Positions 40,201 through 52,200 of a DNA stretch of 64,000 nucleotides are shown here, one piece after another. How positions within the stretch are numbered: position 1 is the stretch's first letter; the number at the start of each line of letters is the position of its first letter. The notes under the pieces were generated by a model that ran no database searches, was not told the origin of the DNA, and worked only from the letters and a program-made list of their open reading frames with translations. This DNA is from Xiphophorus maculatus (lineage: Eukaryota > Chordata > Actinopteri > Cyprinodontiformes > Poeciliidae): NCBI RefSeq assembly GCF_002775205.1, contig NC_036456.1, forward strand, positions 12,489,463 to 12,553,462, given 5' to 3'. A program made the translations under genes and the position numbers.

Positions 40201-41077
40201 GGCGTTATTGGAACAACTTAACTGAATGATCTGGAGGGGTGAGTGACCACTACTGACAACAAGTCAAATGGCAAAGATCCGAACTACTATCAGTTTTTAA
40301 AGTTTAGACCTTCAACTAGTTTACCGTCATCACCACAATATGAATACTTATTTTTATAACCGTTTCCAACAGTTCCCATTCCTAAAATGTGGATATCATG
40401 TTAAATTAATTCAAAGTAACAAAAAGAACATTAACGCCCAGGAACTCTGATTAAAAATATGACAAATATGAATACTTAAATGCATAAAATTGTGGGACAA
40501 TGCACCACCAACACAGCTAATAAACGGATCAGGGCCACCAAAATTAATATGCAGATGGAAAATATTAAGACCAGGACAGATAAGCAGAGGTCTAGATGAC
40601 ATTACGTAACATAAGAGTGTCATGTTGTGAACTTTTGCCTAGATAACTGCGGGGTGTCACCTTTAATAAATCAGTCATGTGACCAGTGAACTTTCCCCCA
40701 CTTCCACATAGAGGGCGTTATATCATGCATACTTTATAGCTCATAAAGTATCCACAAAACAAGCAGACTTTATCAAGTAATTACACCCGATCAAATTAAT
40801 TAACAAACACAGTATACAATATTAAACATACCTGAGCAGCTTGACTGACGTAGAGCCGACCGTTTGGTACGGCGAGTATTATCGCAGGTTGGCGCTGACC
40901 TCTGAATGAAGGGAGCGAAGATAAAACCGTGTTTTAGACTTGGTGGTCATTTCAGACAGAAATCAGGAGATTTTTACAAAGGTCTGCGGCTTTTCCTCAC
41001 CCCGACAGCACGGCAGGATTCCTGAGAAGGCATCCGCACACCGCGGAAGACTGGCTCACCTTACGAAGCAGCATCAT
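28288..41077 (-). CDS. acadvl: Very long-chain specific acyl-CoA dehydrogenase, mitochondrial (complete, 20 exons)
   Basis: This FAD enzyme of the inner mitochondrial membrane catalyses the first step of beta-oxidation of C14-C20 acyl-CoAs. Exons in gene order: 41001-41077, 40832-40901, 39495-39566, 39313-39385, 39161-39225, 38933-39067, 38117-38261, 37846-37975, 37608-37733, 36819-37017, 34712-34816, 34385-34471, 34013-34075, 30985-31086, 30452-30549, 29882-29954, 29476-29548, 29220-29292, 28994-29069, 28288-28425 (TAA 28288-28290). They sum to 1980 bp with every phase matching, giving 659 residues (human 655) and the human exon number. The Met-Met start precedes an Arg/Ser-rich mitochondrial presequence. 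Landmarks are [54 protein letters not shown], and [16 protein letters not shown], which carries the catalytic Glu. The C-terminal extension specific to VLCAD is present and ends HPLGF. The donors at 39494 (GTAGGC) and 30451 (GTTGCA) are weak. The gene lies head-to-tail behind DVL2, as in mammals. Confidence 0.96.
33060..33365 (-). pseudogene. Relic of a helix-turn-helix transposase N-terminus
   Basis: A minus-strand frame contains [17 protein letters not shown], the recognition helix-turn-helix phrase of pogo/CENP-B-like DNA-binding domains found in fish DNA transposons. The neighbouring frame carries a piece that could precede it, so at least one frameshift is likely. It lies in the acadvl intron between exons 34013-34075 and 30985-31086. 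No catalytic domain is seen. Confidence 0.45.
33192..33227. repeat. Perfect hairpin, 14-bp arms, 8-nt loop
   Basis: Arms 33192-33205 and 33214-33227 are exact complements. The hairpin lies inside the transposase relic. Confidence 0.8.
33381..33394 (-). promoter_or_regulatory. CTCF-like motif
   Basis: The minus strand reads CCGCCAGGGGGCTC. It lies in an acadvl intron beside the transposase relic. Confidence 0.3.
37411..37443. repeat. Perfect hairpin, 14-bp arms, 5-nt loop
   Basis: Arms 37411-37424 and 37430-37443 are exact complements. The hairpin lies in an acadvl intron. Confidence 0.85.
38514..38558. repeat. Perfect hairpin, 19-bp arms, 7-nt loop
   Basis: Arms 38514-38532 and 38540-38558 are exact complements. 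It follows a repeat-like stretch (GCTGCAACTAATGATTATTT) in an acadvl intron. Confidence 0.85.
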
Positions 41078-41457
41078 TTATTTTCGTTCTGAAATAAACA
41101 GCAGCATTTAACAACAGCCCATCGTCAAAGGCAGTGAAGTTTAAGCTTAAATAAAGGCGCAAACAAGGTGAAGACCCGCCGCTAACGGCAAGTGTTTTTG
41201 TAACTATTACAGTTTTAACTCGTCCTCGCTCAACATCCGATAAATGCACGTAAACCGTCTAGTTTTGTCTGTGAACCACGCCAGAAACACCGTAAATGCC
41301 AGACCCGAGTTAATAAGCGGTGGAACTTTCTCTTCTCACCGAGAAAAAGAGCCGAATAGCCACCGAACCTGATTTCCTTCCGTTGTTACAGCTGCTGCTA
41401 TTCTTTCTTCTTCTGAGGCTTTTGAAGCGCCGACTGTCCACCTGTTAGATGGCGTTA

Positions 41458-41471
41458 GCGCCCCCTGCTGG
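41458..41471 (-). promoter_or_regulatory. CTCF-like motif upstream of acadvl
   Basis: The minus strand reads CCAGCAGGGGGCGC, about 380 bases upstream of the acadvl start codon. Confidence 0.42.
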
Positions 41472-42852
41472 GCAGTCGTATAAAGGTCCTTCCTGTACGG
41501 TAGGTATGTTTGCTGCAAAACAATTTGTTCATCGTGTTGGTGAACTTCAATTCAGTCTTTCACAAATACAAAACAACAGTTACACGGTACACCTCTTCAT
41601 ATTCTTAGGCAAACAAGTTGCATTATTTGAGTCACTCAACAAAAAAATATTGTGTTTAGTTCCTATTGGTTTGGTAAATTACAAGCATTACTAAATCACT
41701 CTCCTGTATTAACATCTGCCCACTGATCTTTCTTTTCTCTGAACATAGACAGTCAGTGAATGCAACTCTATAAATCTGCTGACGTGAGTCACTCTTTTTT
41801 TAAGTGCATTTCTTTTTTGCCCCAAATTGTCCTTGTTGGGAGGGATTTTCTTGAACGAATAAAAATTTATACACGTGAGAGTTTTAATTTACCTAAATGT
41901 GTTGTCTCGCTTCTATGGTGCCAGAATGTATTTTAATAATTAAACTCTTGTGTAAATCCTAAAACCCTCACTTGGGATTTTTTTTCTATATGTTTTTATT
42001 CACTTTTGGTCAAACAGTCAAAACATTATCTGGGTTTTTCCAAATGGTGTTAATTTCTAGTAATGAATACATTAAGCATCATATGTATAAGCTTCTGAAT
42101 TGTAAGATTAAATGTCTCTCTTGTTATTCTGACATTTAGCAAATAGAAATAATTTAGGTAACACTTACTGACCTAAACCATAAAAACCTTAGTGTGGTTT
42201 AATATCAGTTTATGTAAATGTCAACATGTTTCTAGCCACATACGAATAAATCTAAACACACAAGACGGTGAGCTAGTATCAAATTTATTCTGAAAGGCAC
42301 AAACAAAGATGGTATTATGAGTTGAAACAGCGCCACACTGTCCATGTCACTCTCTCTGTAATGTTGACTCTTCATTTAGCACCTTAATATCTGGATTATA
42401 CATGATTTATAAAGTCACGCATACAAAACAAAACAAACAAAAAAAGATTGGTGAATAATGTGAGTCAATAACATAAAAATAAAGACGAGGAGCTGTATCA
42501 CATTAAAGAAATACACTGAATGTCATGAAAGGTACCGCCATAAGCACGTGGTGTCACATTCAGAGCATCGTGGTACCTTTCAGGTCAGAGGTGATCTGAT
42601 CATTTCTTGATTCCCGCTGACGTGTTTGGACCTTTTCCTTTCACATTGGAGCGTACGCTTTACATAGGAGCTGCAGATATTTATGTACAGAGAAGTTCAT
42701 TGTCAAACAATGTGGAACAACATCTTATGTACCTGGAGTGTTTCACGTCTCAAAAAAGTAAGGCACTCATCAAAAAAAAAAAAAAAAAGAAAAGAAACAA
42801 AACATACCATGCATTCAGGACTGGATCCTTCTTTCAGTACATGGTGTACCTA

Positions 42853-42864
42853 GCGCCCTCTAGT
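42853..42864 (-). promoter_or_regulatory. CTCF-like motif between dvl2 and acadvl
   Basis: The minus strand reads CACTAGAGGGCG, fitting the common CTCF variant. Confidence 0.32.
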
Positions 42865-43098
42865 GTTAAACTCTGTTCTGTGTGGCTCCAGGGAGGGCAG
42901 ATCATAGACCAGCATCTCAAACTACAGAGCAGCTTCGCCGGGCTCCTAACGTTGTGCTGAAACTTTGCTTCAAACACAGAAGAACCTGAACAGACGAGTC
43001 TTTCTGAACTGTTAAAGCTTTACTTTTTGTTTTTCATTTAAGCAGAAACTAAACTTATTGGCACATTTAATCAAACCGTATTCCATATCAGCTTGCTT

Positions 43099-43104
43099 TT
43101 TATT
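43099..43104 (-). promoter_or_regulatory. Candidate polyadenylation signal of dvl2 (proximal)
   Basis: AATAAA on the minus strand lies about 155 bases after the dvl2 stop. A second hexamer at 42284-42289 would give a 3'UTR of about 1 kb. I cannot tell which is used. Confidence 0.3.
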
Positions 43105-43257
43105 AATTTCTTTGTCATTTTAAACCCTGTTTTACCTAATTTATAACCAAAACCCTTCCTCCGATGAGCGGCGTGAGCTCACTGAGAAGAACCGTACACT
43201 GACTTCACAAGAATAACCAATCAACACAAAGAAAATCAAAATAAAACAAAAAACAAT

Positions 43258-46200
43258 CTACATGACGTCCACAAAGAACTCGCTAGGGTTGCCCATGGCC
43301 AGGTGGAAGGACTGACGGGACGCGGTTAGCTCTGGAGGCACAGAGCCCAGGTCACGGGTGGGAGGGGCTCCTGGAGGGCCCCCTGGAGTAGAGGAGGGAG
43401 GAGGGGGCAGCGCCTGGTGCATGGGGGCCGCCGACAGCTGCTGCGGGTGCTGGAGAGCGTGGGCGGCCATGGCCGGGTGTGGGTGCTGGGGCACCATCAT
43501 CAGCATCATGGGGTTGTAGGGCAGGATGCCCGGCGGGTACGGGGACATGTGAGGTGGCTGCGGCATCCGGTGGTGGTGGGAGCGCTGCGACGAGGCGTGG
43601 CTGTGCTCGCTGGGCGCCGACGAGCCGTGGCCGCGTCTCAGGCTGCCGCGGGTGGAGTACTCCGATTCGCTGCCGCTGCCGGAGCGCGACTCGGCGCCGC
43701 CGCCGTCTCCAGAGGGGGATTTCTCCCCCCCGCCCACGGTGCTGCCGGGGCCCTTGCTGCTGCGCCGCCGCTCGCCCTCGCTCCTCGTTGAGCCGCTGCT
43801 TCGGCTCCCTGAGAAGAGGAGGAACAGAAGACAAAGCCATCTCATTTTACTGGTTCGCAACGTTGCTTTTTCCAGACCTAAATGTTTCTTATTTCAGTCG
43901 GTTTGGGTCAAAAGTAGGACAATTCTGTTGAGCGCTAATTTCCTAAACTATTCAAAACTAGTTAAAAATAACGGGAAGCCGTGTATTCCTAATCCAAAAA
44001 TTCTAAAATTCAAATTAACTAAAAAAAAAATGCAAGTAACATTAAATGTCTTGGAGGTGCCAAAAATCCAGCCAACTGGGGTTTTGAGTAAATGGTTGGT
44101 TGGTTTAGATGATTATTTCTCAACGTGGGACTTTTTTTTTTTTGCACTGGACAAATGTACTCAAATTAAATTTTAACATTTTATCCTATATTAAAAGCAT
44201 GAGTTTTCATGCATTTTTAACCATGCAGTACAGTTGATTGGCACAGAATTTGCTTGATTTTGTAAACGTGGCGGTTCGGGTTGATCTTTGATGACCTCGG
44301 GAAACATTTATTAATATCATTTAAATAATCACGTCACAACCTAAACTTTGTGCTGCACAAACCAGCACAAACATTAGACACGAATTCTGTTTAATTTGAA
44401 GGAGGAGGGGAGTCAAAAGTCAAAAGTTCAAAACTGAGTCCATGATAGCTGAAGTCGAAAAATCCCTAAAACATCTTTTTTTTGTTTAAATGATTATAAA
44501 CTATGTTTTGTCACCTTCGCTGTGCTGGCTGCCCGTGCTGCCCGGAGCGAAGCTGTAGCTGCTGAGTTCATGGTACGGAGGTGGCTGGCTGGAGTAGGGA
44601 TGCGCTGCGTAGGGCTGGTAGGGGAAGGTGTGCATCATAGGCCACGGGGAGGCGCCGGGGAGCGGCAGGGGGGCGAGGGTGTCCTGATCCGAGGCGCCGC
44701 TGGAGCCGTCGTTGTCGTTCAGCGACAGGTTGGCCATGTCTGGGTAGGAAGTAAAAGGACAGAATCGATTTAACCTACAAACAAATTAACCAAGAGGAGT
44801 TTTACTGTTTTGAATAAAACTTCTGCGTTTCAGAATATGCTGTCTGTCATCTCCTTTGGATTGAGATTGACCTATCAGCGACTCACAGTTCTCGCAGTCG
44901 CTCAGATCTCCGAATACGTAGTAGCACTGCTCGGAGAAAGTGATCTTGTTGACGGTGTGTCGGATGAAGCCCGCCTTCAGAAGGTTGCTGGCGTACTTCC
45001 TGGCTTCCCGGCGGTCCTGGAATCCCTCTATGTGGTGGAAGAGCCACTCCACTACGTCTGAGCCTGAAGGCGAGACGGAGACCGAGAGAGAGAGACGGAT
45101 TCTCAGTGACGCCCAGGAAATAAACCAAACATTTATCTCCAGTCAGACGGTAACAGATAGGAGGTTGATGTCAGCCGGTTTCATCCGGTCCAAAATCTTC
45201 ATCTGAACGTCTCGAGAAAACAGAGCATCTTCAATCAGAGGCTTCTTCAAATTCACTGTATTAGAGACCGTTACAAGTGATCTTCCCTGTCAACAGCCAC
45301 CACTACATACAGTAACTCTTTAATACAAGTTGCACCAACATTTAATTTAACTCTGGGATCAATAAAGTATTTTTCAATTTGAATTGACTTTAATTGAAAA
45401 CTGGTTTTGGATAGGACAAAAAAAGCTAACCTTAAGATTTAAGAATAGCTTTGCCACAACCCTTCCAGAAAACTTCCAGCCAAAGGCAAAAGTATGAGGT
45501 TGAGATGCTACTTGTTTGATATTTGGCTAAATATTAGTGGAATGCCTTCCTGTCTTGACTGAATGTATAATGTTGACCTCTACATTTGAGAAAATCCACA
45601 CTAAATTTAAGCCCTAAATGTTGTGTAATCAGCAGGGGTGCACTTATTGCAGTTTCAGTCACTGCAGACCAAAAGGGGCGGTGGGTGCTTTTCATACCTC
45701 TGCAACTGTAAGAAAGATTTTTAGTTAAAACTTTATTTCACCAGGCAAAACTTTAATGAACAATTTCTTATTTACAATATTAATCTGAAAGTGCCAAAAT
45801 GCTTACAATCCATGGATAAGTTGGCTTAACATTTTTATGTCGGGGAAGGCTTGACATTTTTAACTATTGCCAATCACCCAAGATAAAGGGAATCGGGGGT
45901 TAACCAGTCGGTCCACCCTTAATATTCAAACCACTGCAACAAACAAATGGTTCAAATGCATCACTAATCACCAAAAATAAGTTAGAAAAACAGCAGATGA
46001 AATTATACCACTGCAGTCAATAATGAACACCCAGAGAATAAAATAGTGAAACTTTTGTTATTCTAAGGGAACTTCACAAACTCAAAATTAAGTTGAGGGA
46101 CTCCATAGTAATTTGTCTTAAATGTCTCTAAGCTGCAGGATTTTACGATGTAAACAAGTCAGATAAAACAATCGGAATACAAAATTCAAAAGAAAAACAC

Positions 46201-49200
46201 CAAATTTGGGCTAACGTGTAGATTTTGTAATTGCTGCTTGTGAGTCAGCTTGCAGGTGATTCCAATTTGGCACATGTTTCCAGCCAGAACAAGTATTTCT
46301 ATTCGTAGGATTGGGATTTTTTCCTCCCTCCCACAGGTCACACGGTTTTAATTCTGGGAACATAATGGCTGCCCTGTAACCCCCCCTGAGAGACACAGAG
46401 TTAAGGTTTTTTGTTTTTTCCTGCAGTAGTTTCTCTTTTTCTTTTCGTCTTACCCAGGAACGCGTTGGGGATGGTGATTTTAAGCCACATGCGATCCCTG
46501 ACCTCCAGTCCCGACTCCGGTGAAGCCATGGCCTTGGCGACAGAGGCCATGTCAGAGTGCAGCGACAAGTTAAAGTCATCAAAACCTGGAGGAAAACAGA
46601 AGCAAACGAAGCTTTACAATTTCAATTTTTAAAGGTTTTGTTGGCTCTAGTAGCCTTTATTTGAAAGTAGTTCAACAGGAAACAGGGGAATCAGAGAGAG
46701 GGAAGACATGCGGCAAATGTCGCCAGGCCGGGAATCGAACCTGCGACTACCGCCACAAGGACTAAGGCCTCAATACATGGGTCCTGCTTTGCCCCTGCGC
46801 CACCACAGCACCCCAACAATTTAAATTTCAAAATTCAAAAATACTATATTGATCCGAAAAGGGAAATTAAATAACACCAGTCAGGATCACTTTACTTTTT
46901 CACATTTTCAATTGTCGCTATCACATAACATCTTGATGAAAGAAACTGCAGTTTGCAGTCGTAACGAGACATAAATGTATAAAAGTTCAACAGACGCTAA
47001 CACAAACCCACCCGGATTCAATCAGATCTAAATCAAGAGGAGAAGCAGATCAAAGCAGCTTTCACTTATCACACAGACAAACAGACAGAGGTAAACAGGA
47101 TTTATGGGCTAACGTCGTTAAAAGATAAAAGATGAACGGAAACGAAACTAGCAGAACTTGCGTCATTCTGGGCTCGTCTGGCTAAAACTAAGTGGAATGA
47201 GTTGAAAAGTGGACTCACGTTCAGTCTCGGTGACGGAGGAGGAGGAGGTGATGGTGCTGAGGGAGGAGCTGCCCGGATACGGAGGGTAGGCCCCGGTCAT
47301 GGCCACAGAGTGGCTGACCCACGCCGCCGGGTCGATGGGTCGGATCGGCTCATCTGGCAGAGGAAGAGGAGAGAGAGCTGACCGACTGCGGCGTTTATCT
47401 ACCGGAGGACCTGAGGGGCTCGTGTACTCACTGCGAGGCAGCGTGAAGTAGCCCTGAGGGGCCGGGTCCCAACACTTGGCCACCGTCAGTATGATGGGTC
47501 TGCCAAAGCCAGAAAACACCGATCAGTTCACGTTAGAGGCAGAACCGGAAGCATCCAGACTGGAAATCGGCGACTCACCCTGGTTTGTGTACGATCTCTC
47601 TGAGAACTCGCACCGCGTCGTCGTTACTCATGTTCTCAAAGTTGATGTCATTCACCTTCGACGGCAAAGAAATTTTGTTGAAATACTAAACAGTGTTGCA
47701 GATTCATCTGTTCTGCTTCTGTTTTTTTATTATTATTATTATTATATGAGGTTTATAACACAAAATATTAACAGAAGCAGCCGTGCATCATTCATCCCTG
47801 CAGACCTGCAGCAGCATGTCTCCGGGTTCGATGCGTCCGTCCGCAGCCACAGCTCCGCCCTTCATGATGGAGCCGATGTAGATGCCGCCATCCCCTCTTT
47901 CGTTGCTCTGGCCCACAATGCTAATACCCAGGAAGTTGTACTTCTCTGCATTGTTGAGACATCACAGCAGGCCTTTAAAAACAAGCTAAAGAGTGAAGCT
48001 TGTCATTCAACTAAAATATTGCCACTGAGTACCGACCCATGTTGAGCGTGACGGTGATGATGTTCAGGGACATCGTGGAATCCGTCACGCTGCTGAAGGA
48101 CGAGGCCTGACAAACAAATTGATTCAATTACTATATTTGTGTTAAACTTTTAAAAAGTTCAAACCATGTAAAAAGAAACAAAACACTAAATTTGTGGAAG
48201 AGGGTGTTGGAAGTGTTTGTTGTACCCTTTCCAGCCGCGGGGGGCGCTGTTTCCTCCGCCGACGGTGTCGTTTCAGAAGCCTGGAGGCGGTGCTCTGCTC
48301 TGTGGCGCTGCTGAACCTACAAGTTTATAGATCAGGAAAAAGATCAGTAGGAAGGTGAGATTCTCTCCTCAAATGTGCTGCAACTCAGAGAAAAAAATGG
48401 AAAAGCAAGAATACAAACAAACTAAAGCTATTGAGATTTAGCAAAAGCTGTGTATAGTTAGAATTTGATCAGTTTTCTTTCTGATGTTCTCCTTTTGTTT
48501 CTATTTCTGTGATAAAGATGTTGATCCAGACTGTGTAGTGGGATTGTCACAATGCAAAAAGCTTCGCCCTTCGTCTTTCACCTGCTCATGGTGTCGTCAT
48601 CCTCAGAGTCACAGAAGCTGGTCGTGTCCAGCTCGCTGCTCATCACTGTGCTGGAGCTCTCGTACCCTGCCAGGTGGCGCTCCAGGCGACTCTGACCGTT
48701 CATGCGGGGCCCTTGAAAATAAACAGAAAACGGGAGAAATTATGCCAGATGAAGTTTCACGTTTTCCTGTTTTCCCTTGTTGAGTAGAAAACATTCCACA
48801 GTCGAACATTCCCTGATTCTATCTGCCAGCGTCTGGAGGGTGGAGGCGGGCCAGATCTGGATAAAGCTTCGTGATAATGGATTGTTTTTGCGAGCGCAGA
48901 GATGTGCAGTTTCTCACCGTGCTGATCCACGCTCTCTCTGTGGCGGGGTCTCTCCCTCCTGAAGGAAACCACGGACTCGGTTTCAGTCTGATCGTCCAAA
49001 GTCTCCACGCTGCCCGTAGCGTTGGGACTACAGAGAACAAAACAGAAATTCGATATTTGAACCGTTTTCTGCGACTGTTGTAAAGTTTGTGGCTGCTCCT
49101 GTGCTTCTTTGAGGATATTTTTAAAGTTCAATGAACCGTTTTGGGTCATGAATGATGAGATTGAGCTTGTTTTTTAAAAACACAGCATGCCTGACGGTCA

Positions 49201-52200
49201 GCTTTTAGTTACAGGCAATGATCCAGTTACCTGTCACTTCAATGAAGTTTTTCACGTCTGATACCAACACCTGATATGATCTTATCATATTACAATAAAT
49301 CCAGAAACTAAAGCAGTCACCTCCTGTGGCTTGAATCTCCCGAGAGGATCGGATAGCCGCAGATCTTTCGGCAGCTCAAGTATAAGCGCTGATTTGGTAT
49401 TGTAATGGAGACGAAACCCGATTCCAGGCACAAAGGCAAATGTTGTGCTAAATGTTAAACTCATGCAGGTAATTCCATCATTGTGTGAAGAAGGATCCAT
49501 TATCTTCCACTTCACTCTTCGATGCCTCCCCTGGTATGATTTCAGGTGTGTCCTACCGGCAGTGATCCTTCTTTAAGAAACGCTCATTAACTGAACATAA
49601 CCAAAAACACTCAAGTTGTTGCTGCAAATTAGATATGTTACACTCTTGTTCCAATCCATTTACTCCAGAGGGAAGAACTGATCTGAGAGTGATGTCATGC
49701 CCAACTTACCGGTTTTCTAGTTACCAGCTGGGAAACCAGCTGCATATGCGCTCAGTGATCAGGCTGTCTAACACGGTGCCTTTGGTCACCGAAAATGTAT
49801 ATATATGTATAATGACATGGTTAAATTCTCCATGTGCTCTCCAGCTTCCTGTATTTACATTTTTCTCCCCCACCCTGGACCACCTGAAAAGATTACAAGT
49901 TAAATCTGTTATCTGATTCGGACCAGCGTAAACAAACTACTGTAGGTGTGAAAACACCTCTTAAACATCTTCGGACTTTCTCACTTCAACGGATTCTTCA
50001 GATTTGGAATTGAGGAAATTCTTTCTAACAGAAAAATTCACTTGGTCACTGATCTGCAGATGACCCCTTTATAATATACTCTGGAAAGCAATAGCTGTTT
50101 AGACTTGACAATTGTTTAGATTATAAATACTGCTTTAGTACATATTTTCCTAATAATAAAACGTGTCCTCCGATTTAGAGGAAGATTCTATAACTTACAT
50201 GCTTTTTGGGGGGGGTTTCCCCTAAAACGTTTCTATGAAGGAATAAATTGAGAACAATTCAGACTAATAGTTGTCCTGTAAACAAGAATGTGTAGAAAAA
50301 TAAGAGGACAGTTGGAAAACAGCACCTTGCTTCTGTGTTTTAGCAATGAAAGAAGTTTCTCAAACACTTATGATTGTTTCAACCTCACAGTGAAATAATG
50401 AGTTTTATAGATAAATGCATTATCTGACGACAAATCCCTAACTAAAACCTAACTAAAAAGCCAACAGTTGTGAGATTTCTCACATTGCAATAAACTTTTT
50501 TTAATGCAACTCTTCTGAATTTAACCGATGGTTGTTATTGTTCTGCTAAAGCCTCCAAAACTTTCCTTCAGAGGCACGTTTGGAGCGGCGTTCAGTAATG
50601 ACTTTCTAAAGTCTAAATCCGTTTTAATCGTAATCTTTAGCTCCAAAACCAATCATATGACTGGCTGAACGTGGAAGCTGTGTGAGTAAACCTGCTTAAG
50701 TTTACCTCAGTTGGCTCTTAAGACACCTTAAAGTTCACTGCTACCAGGACTAGTGGTGTGCAGTGAAGCTAACGCAGAAAACCAGACTTGTGTTGAACCA
50801 TTTTCTTTGGTTGTAGTTTAATAGTTATAATGTCCGCTGTTCAGAAATGTGCAAACAAAACAAAACCCATTTATCTTTTATTCAGTTCTATTAAATACAA
50901 CACCAGTTGCATTTATTGACACTGGCCTGATAAAGATGTCTTTAAATAAATTATTTTAATTGCAGAATCTTCCAGTGAAAAGATCCAGAAAACTTAACCC
51001 TTTAATATGAGTTAATTTATTTAGCAGGCGTAAACAATTACTGTGTATGAAATACTTAAGGAAACCCCTGCAATTAATGGCCGACCTGCTGTTAATACTG
51101 AAACATAGCAGAGCTAATAGAAGAGCTAATTTTTCATTTTTAATATGAACTTTTTAAATTATTGCTCCGACTTCTTAAAATTAACACACATTTACTTTTC
51201 CTGCATAATAAGTTCTCTTATCTTTTAAGAGTGGCTTAAGAAATGGGCCACTGAGTGTATGAGCATAAATTTAAAAAAAATGTCCCAGGCACATGTAATT
51301 TAAATGGAGGTAAAAATAAACTGTTTTTCTGAAAAAAATAAATTCATTAATTAATTAAGTAACTGCGAGCGTCCTTAGTATAGATTACAGGGGTGACTTC
51401 AGGTAAGGTCAGTTACAAAACCTCTGTAGTATTCTTGCAGGAACCTGATACAGAGAGCGTGAGCTGCTCAAGAGTTTCTCTGTCAAAGACAAAGAAAGAA
51501 AGAAAGAAAGAAAGAAAAAAAAAAAGTTTACCCCGAACTTTAAGTACAAGGTCTGGAAAATCTTTATGTCCAGCATCCAGGTCATGTCCTACAGGATTTA
51601 CTGTAGAGTAAATGAGAACAACTGTGCTTTGCTTACTGGAAGGAGGGTGGTCTGGAGTCCCCAATGCCCCCTGTCCTCTCTGCGGGTGGGGGTGGCAGGG
51701 GCGGTGGAGGTGGTGAAGGCTGGGTGGTTGTTTCCACAGGGGGCACCACCGCAACTGGAGGCTCTGCAACGGGAGTCTCCGAAGACACCAACTAAGAAAA
51801 GAGAGATACACAGAACAAGTGGCGATGAGTTAGAGACAGGACGTACAGGATGACAAAAAGAGAAAATAAACCTATATGTTGAAGCTGAACGTGAGAGGAG
51901 TGGTTGAGAAATTCAAAAGACTGAAAGGAGGAGAGAGAAGTGAAAGGAGGGGAAACGTCTACCATGTCAATTACTTTGACATAGAAACACTCGACTCTTT
52001 ACAGACAAATGTCTCAAGGGCAAACTGAAACGCTATCCCACACTTAACCTGTCTCCCTTCATTATCCAGGAAAACTGGCCACACACACAAACAGCAACAA
52101 TTAGGATGAAAGCCTTTAGGTTACTTTCGTAACCCCGGTTCTCTGAGTAGCATGAGTGAGTGTCTCACTATGGGAACGCCCTGGGCGTGACCTCATCAGA

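Larger units (their letters stand above)
41078..43098. other. acadvl promoter and dvl2-acadvl spacer
   Basis: About 2.2 kb separates the acadvl ATG from the dvl2 stop. No TATA box is obvious near the acadvl start, and the first 250 bases upstream are moderately GC-rich with GGAAG (ETS-like) motifs on the minus strand. The rest is AT-rich, without a gene. Confidence 0.4.

Noticed and set aside
43417..43931. Plus-strand frames of 124-150 codons opposite the last dvl2 exon
   Set aside because: They are antisense shadows of the Ser/Arg/Pro-rich DVL2 tail.
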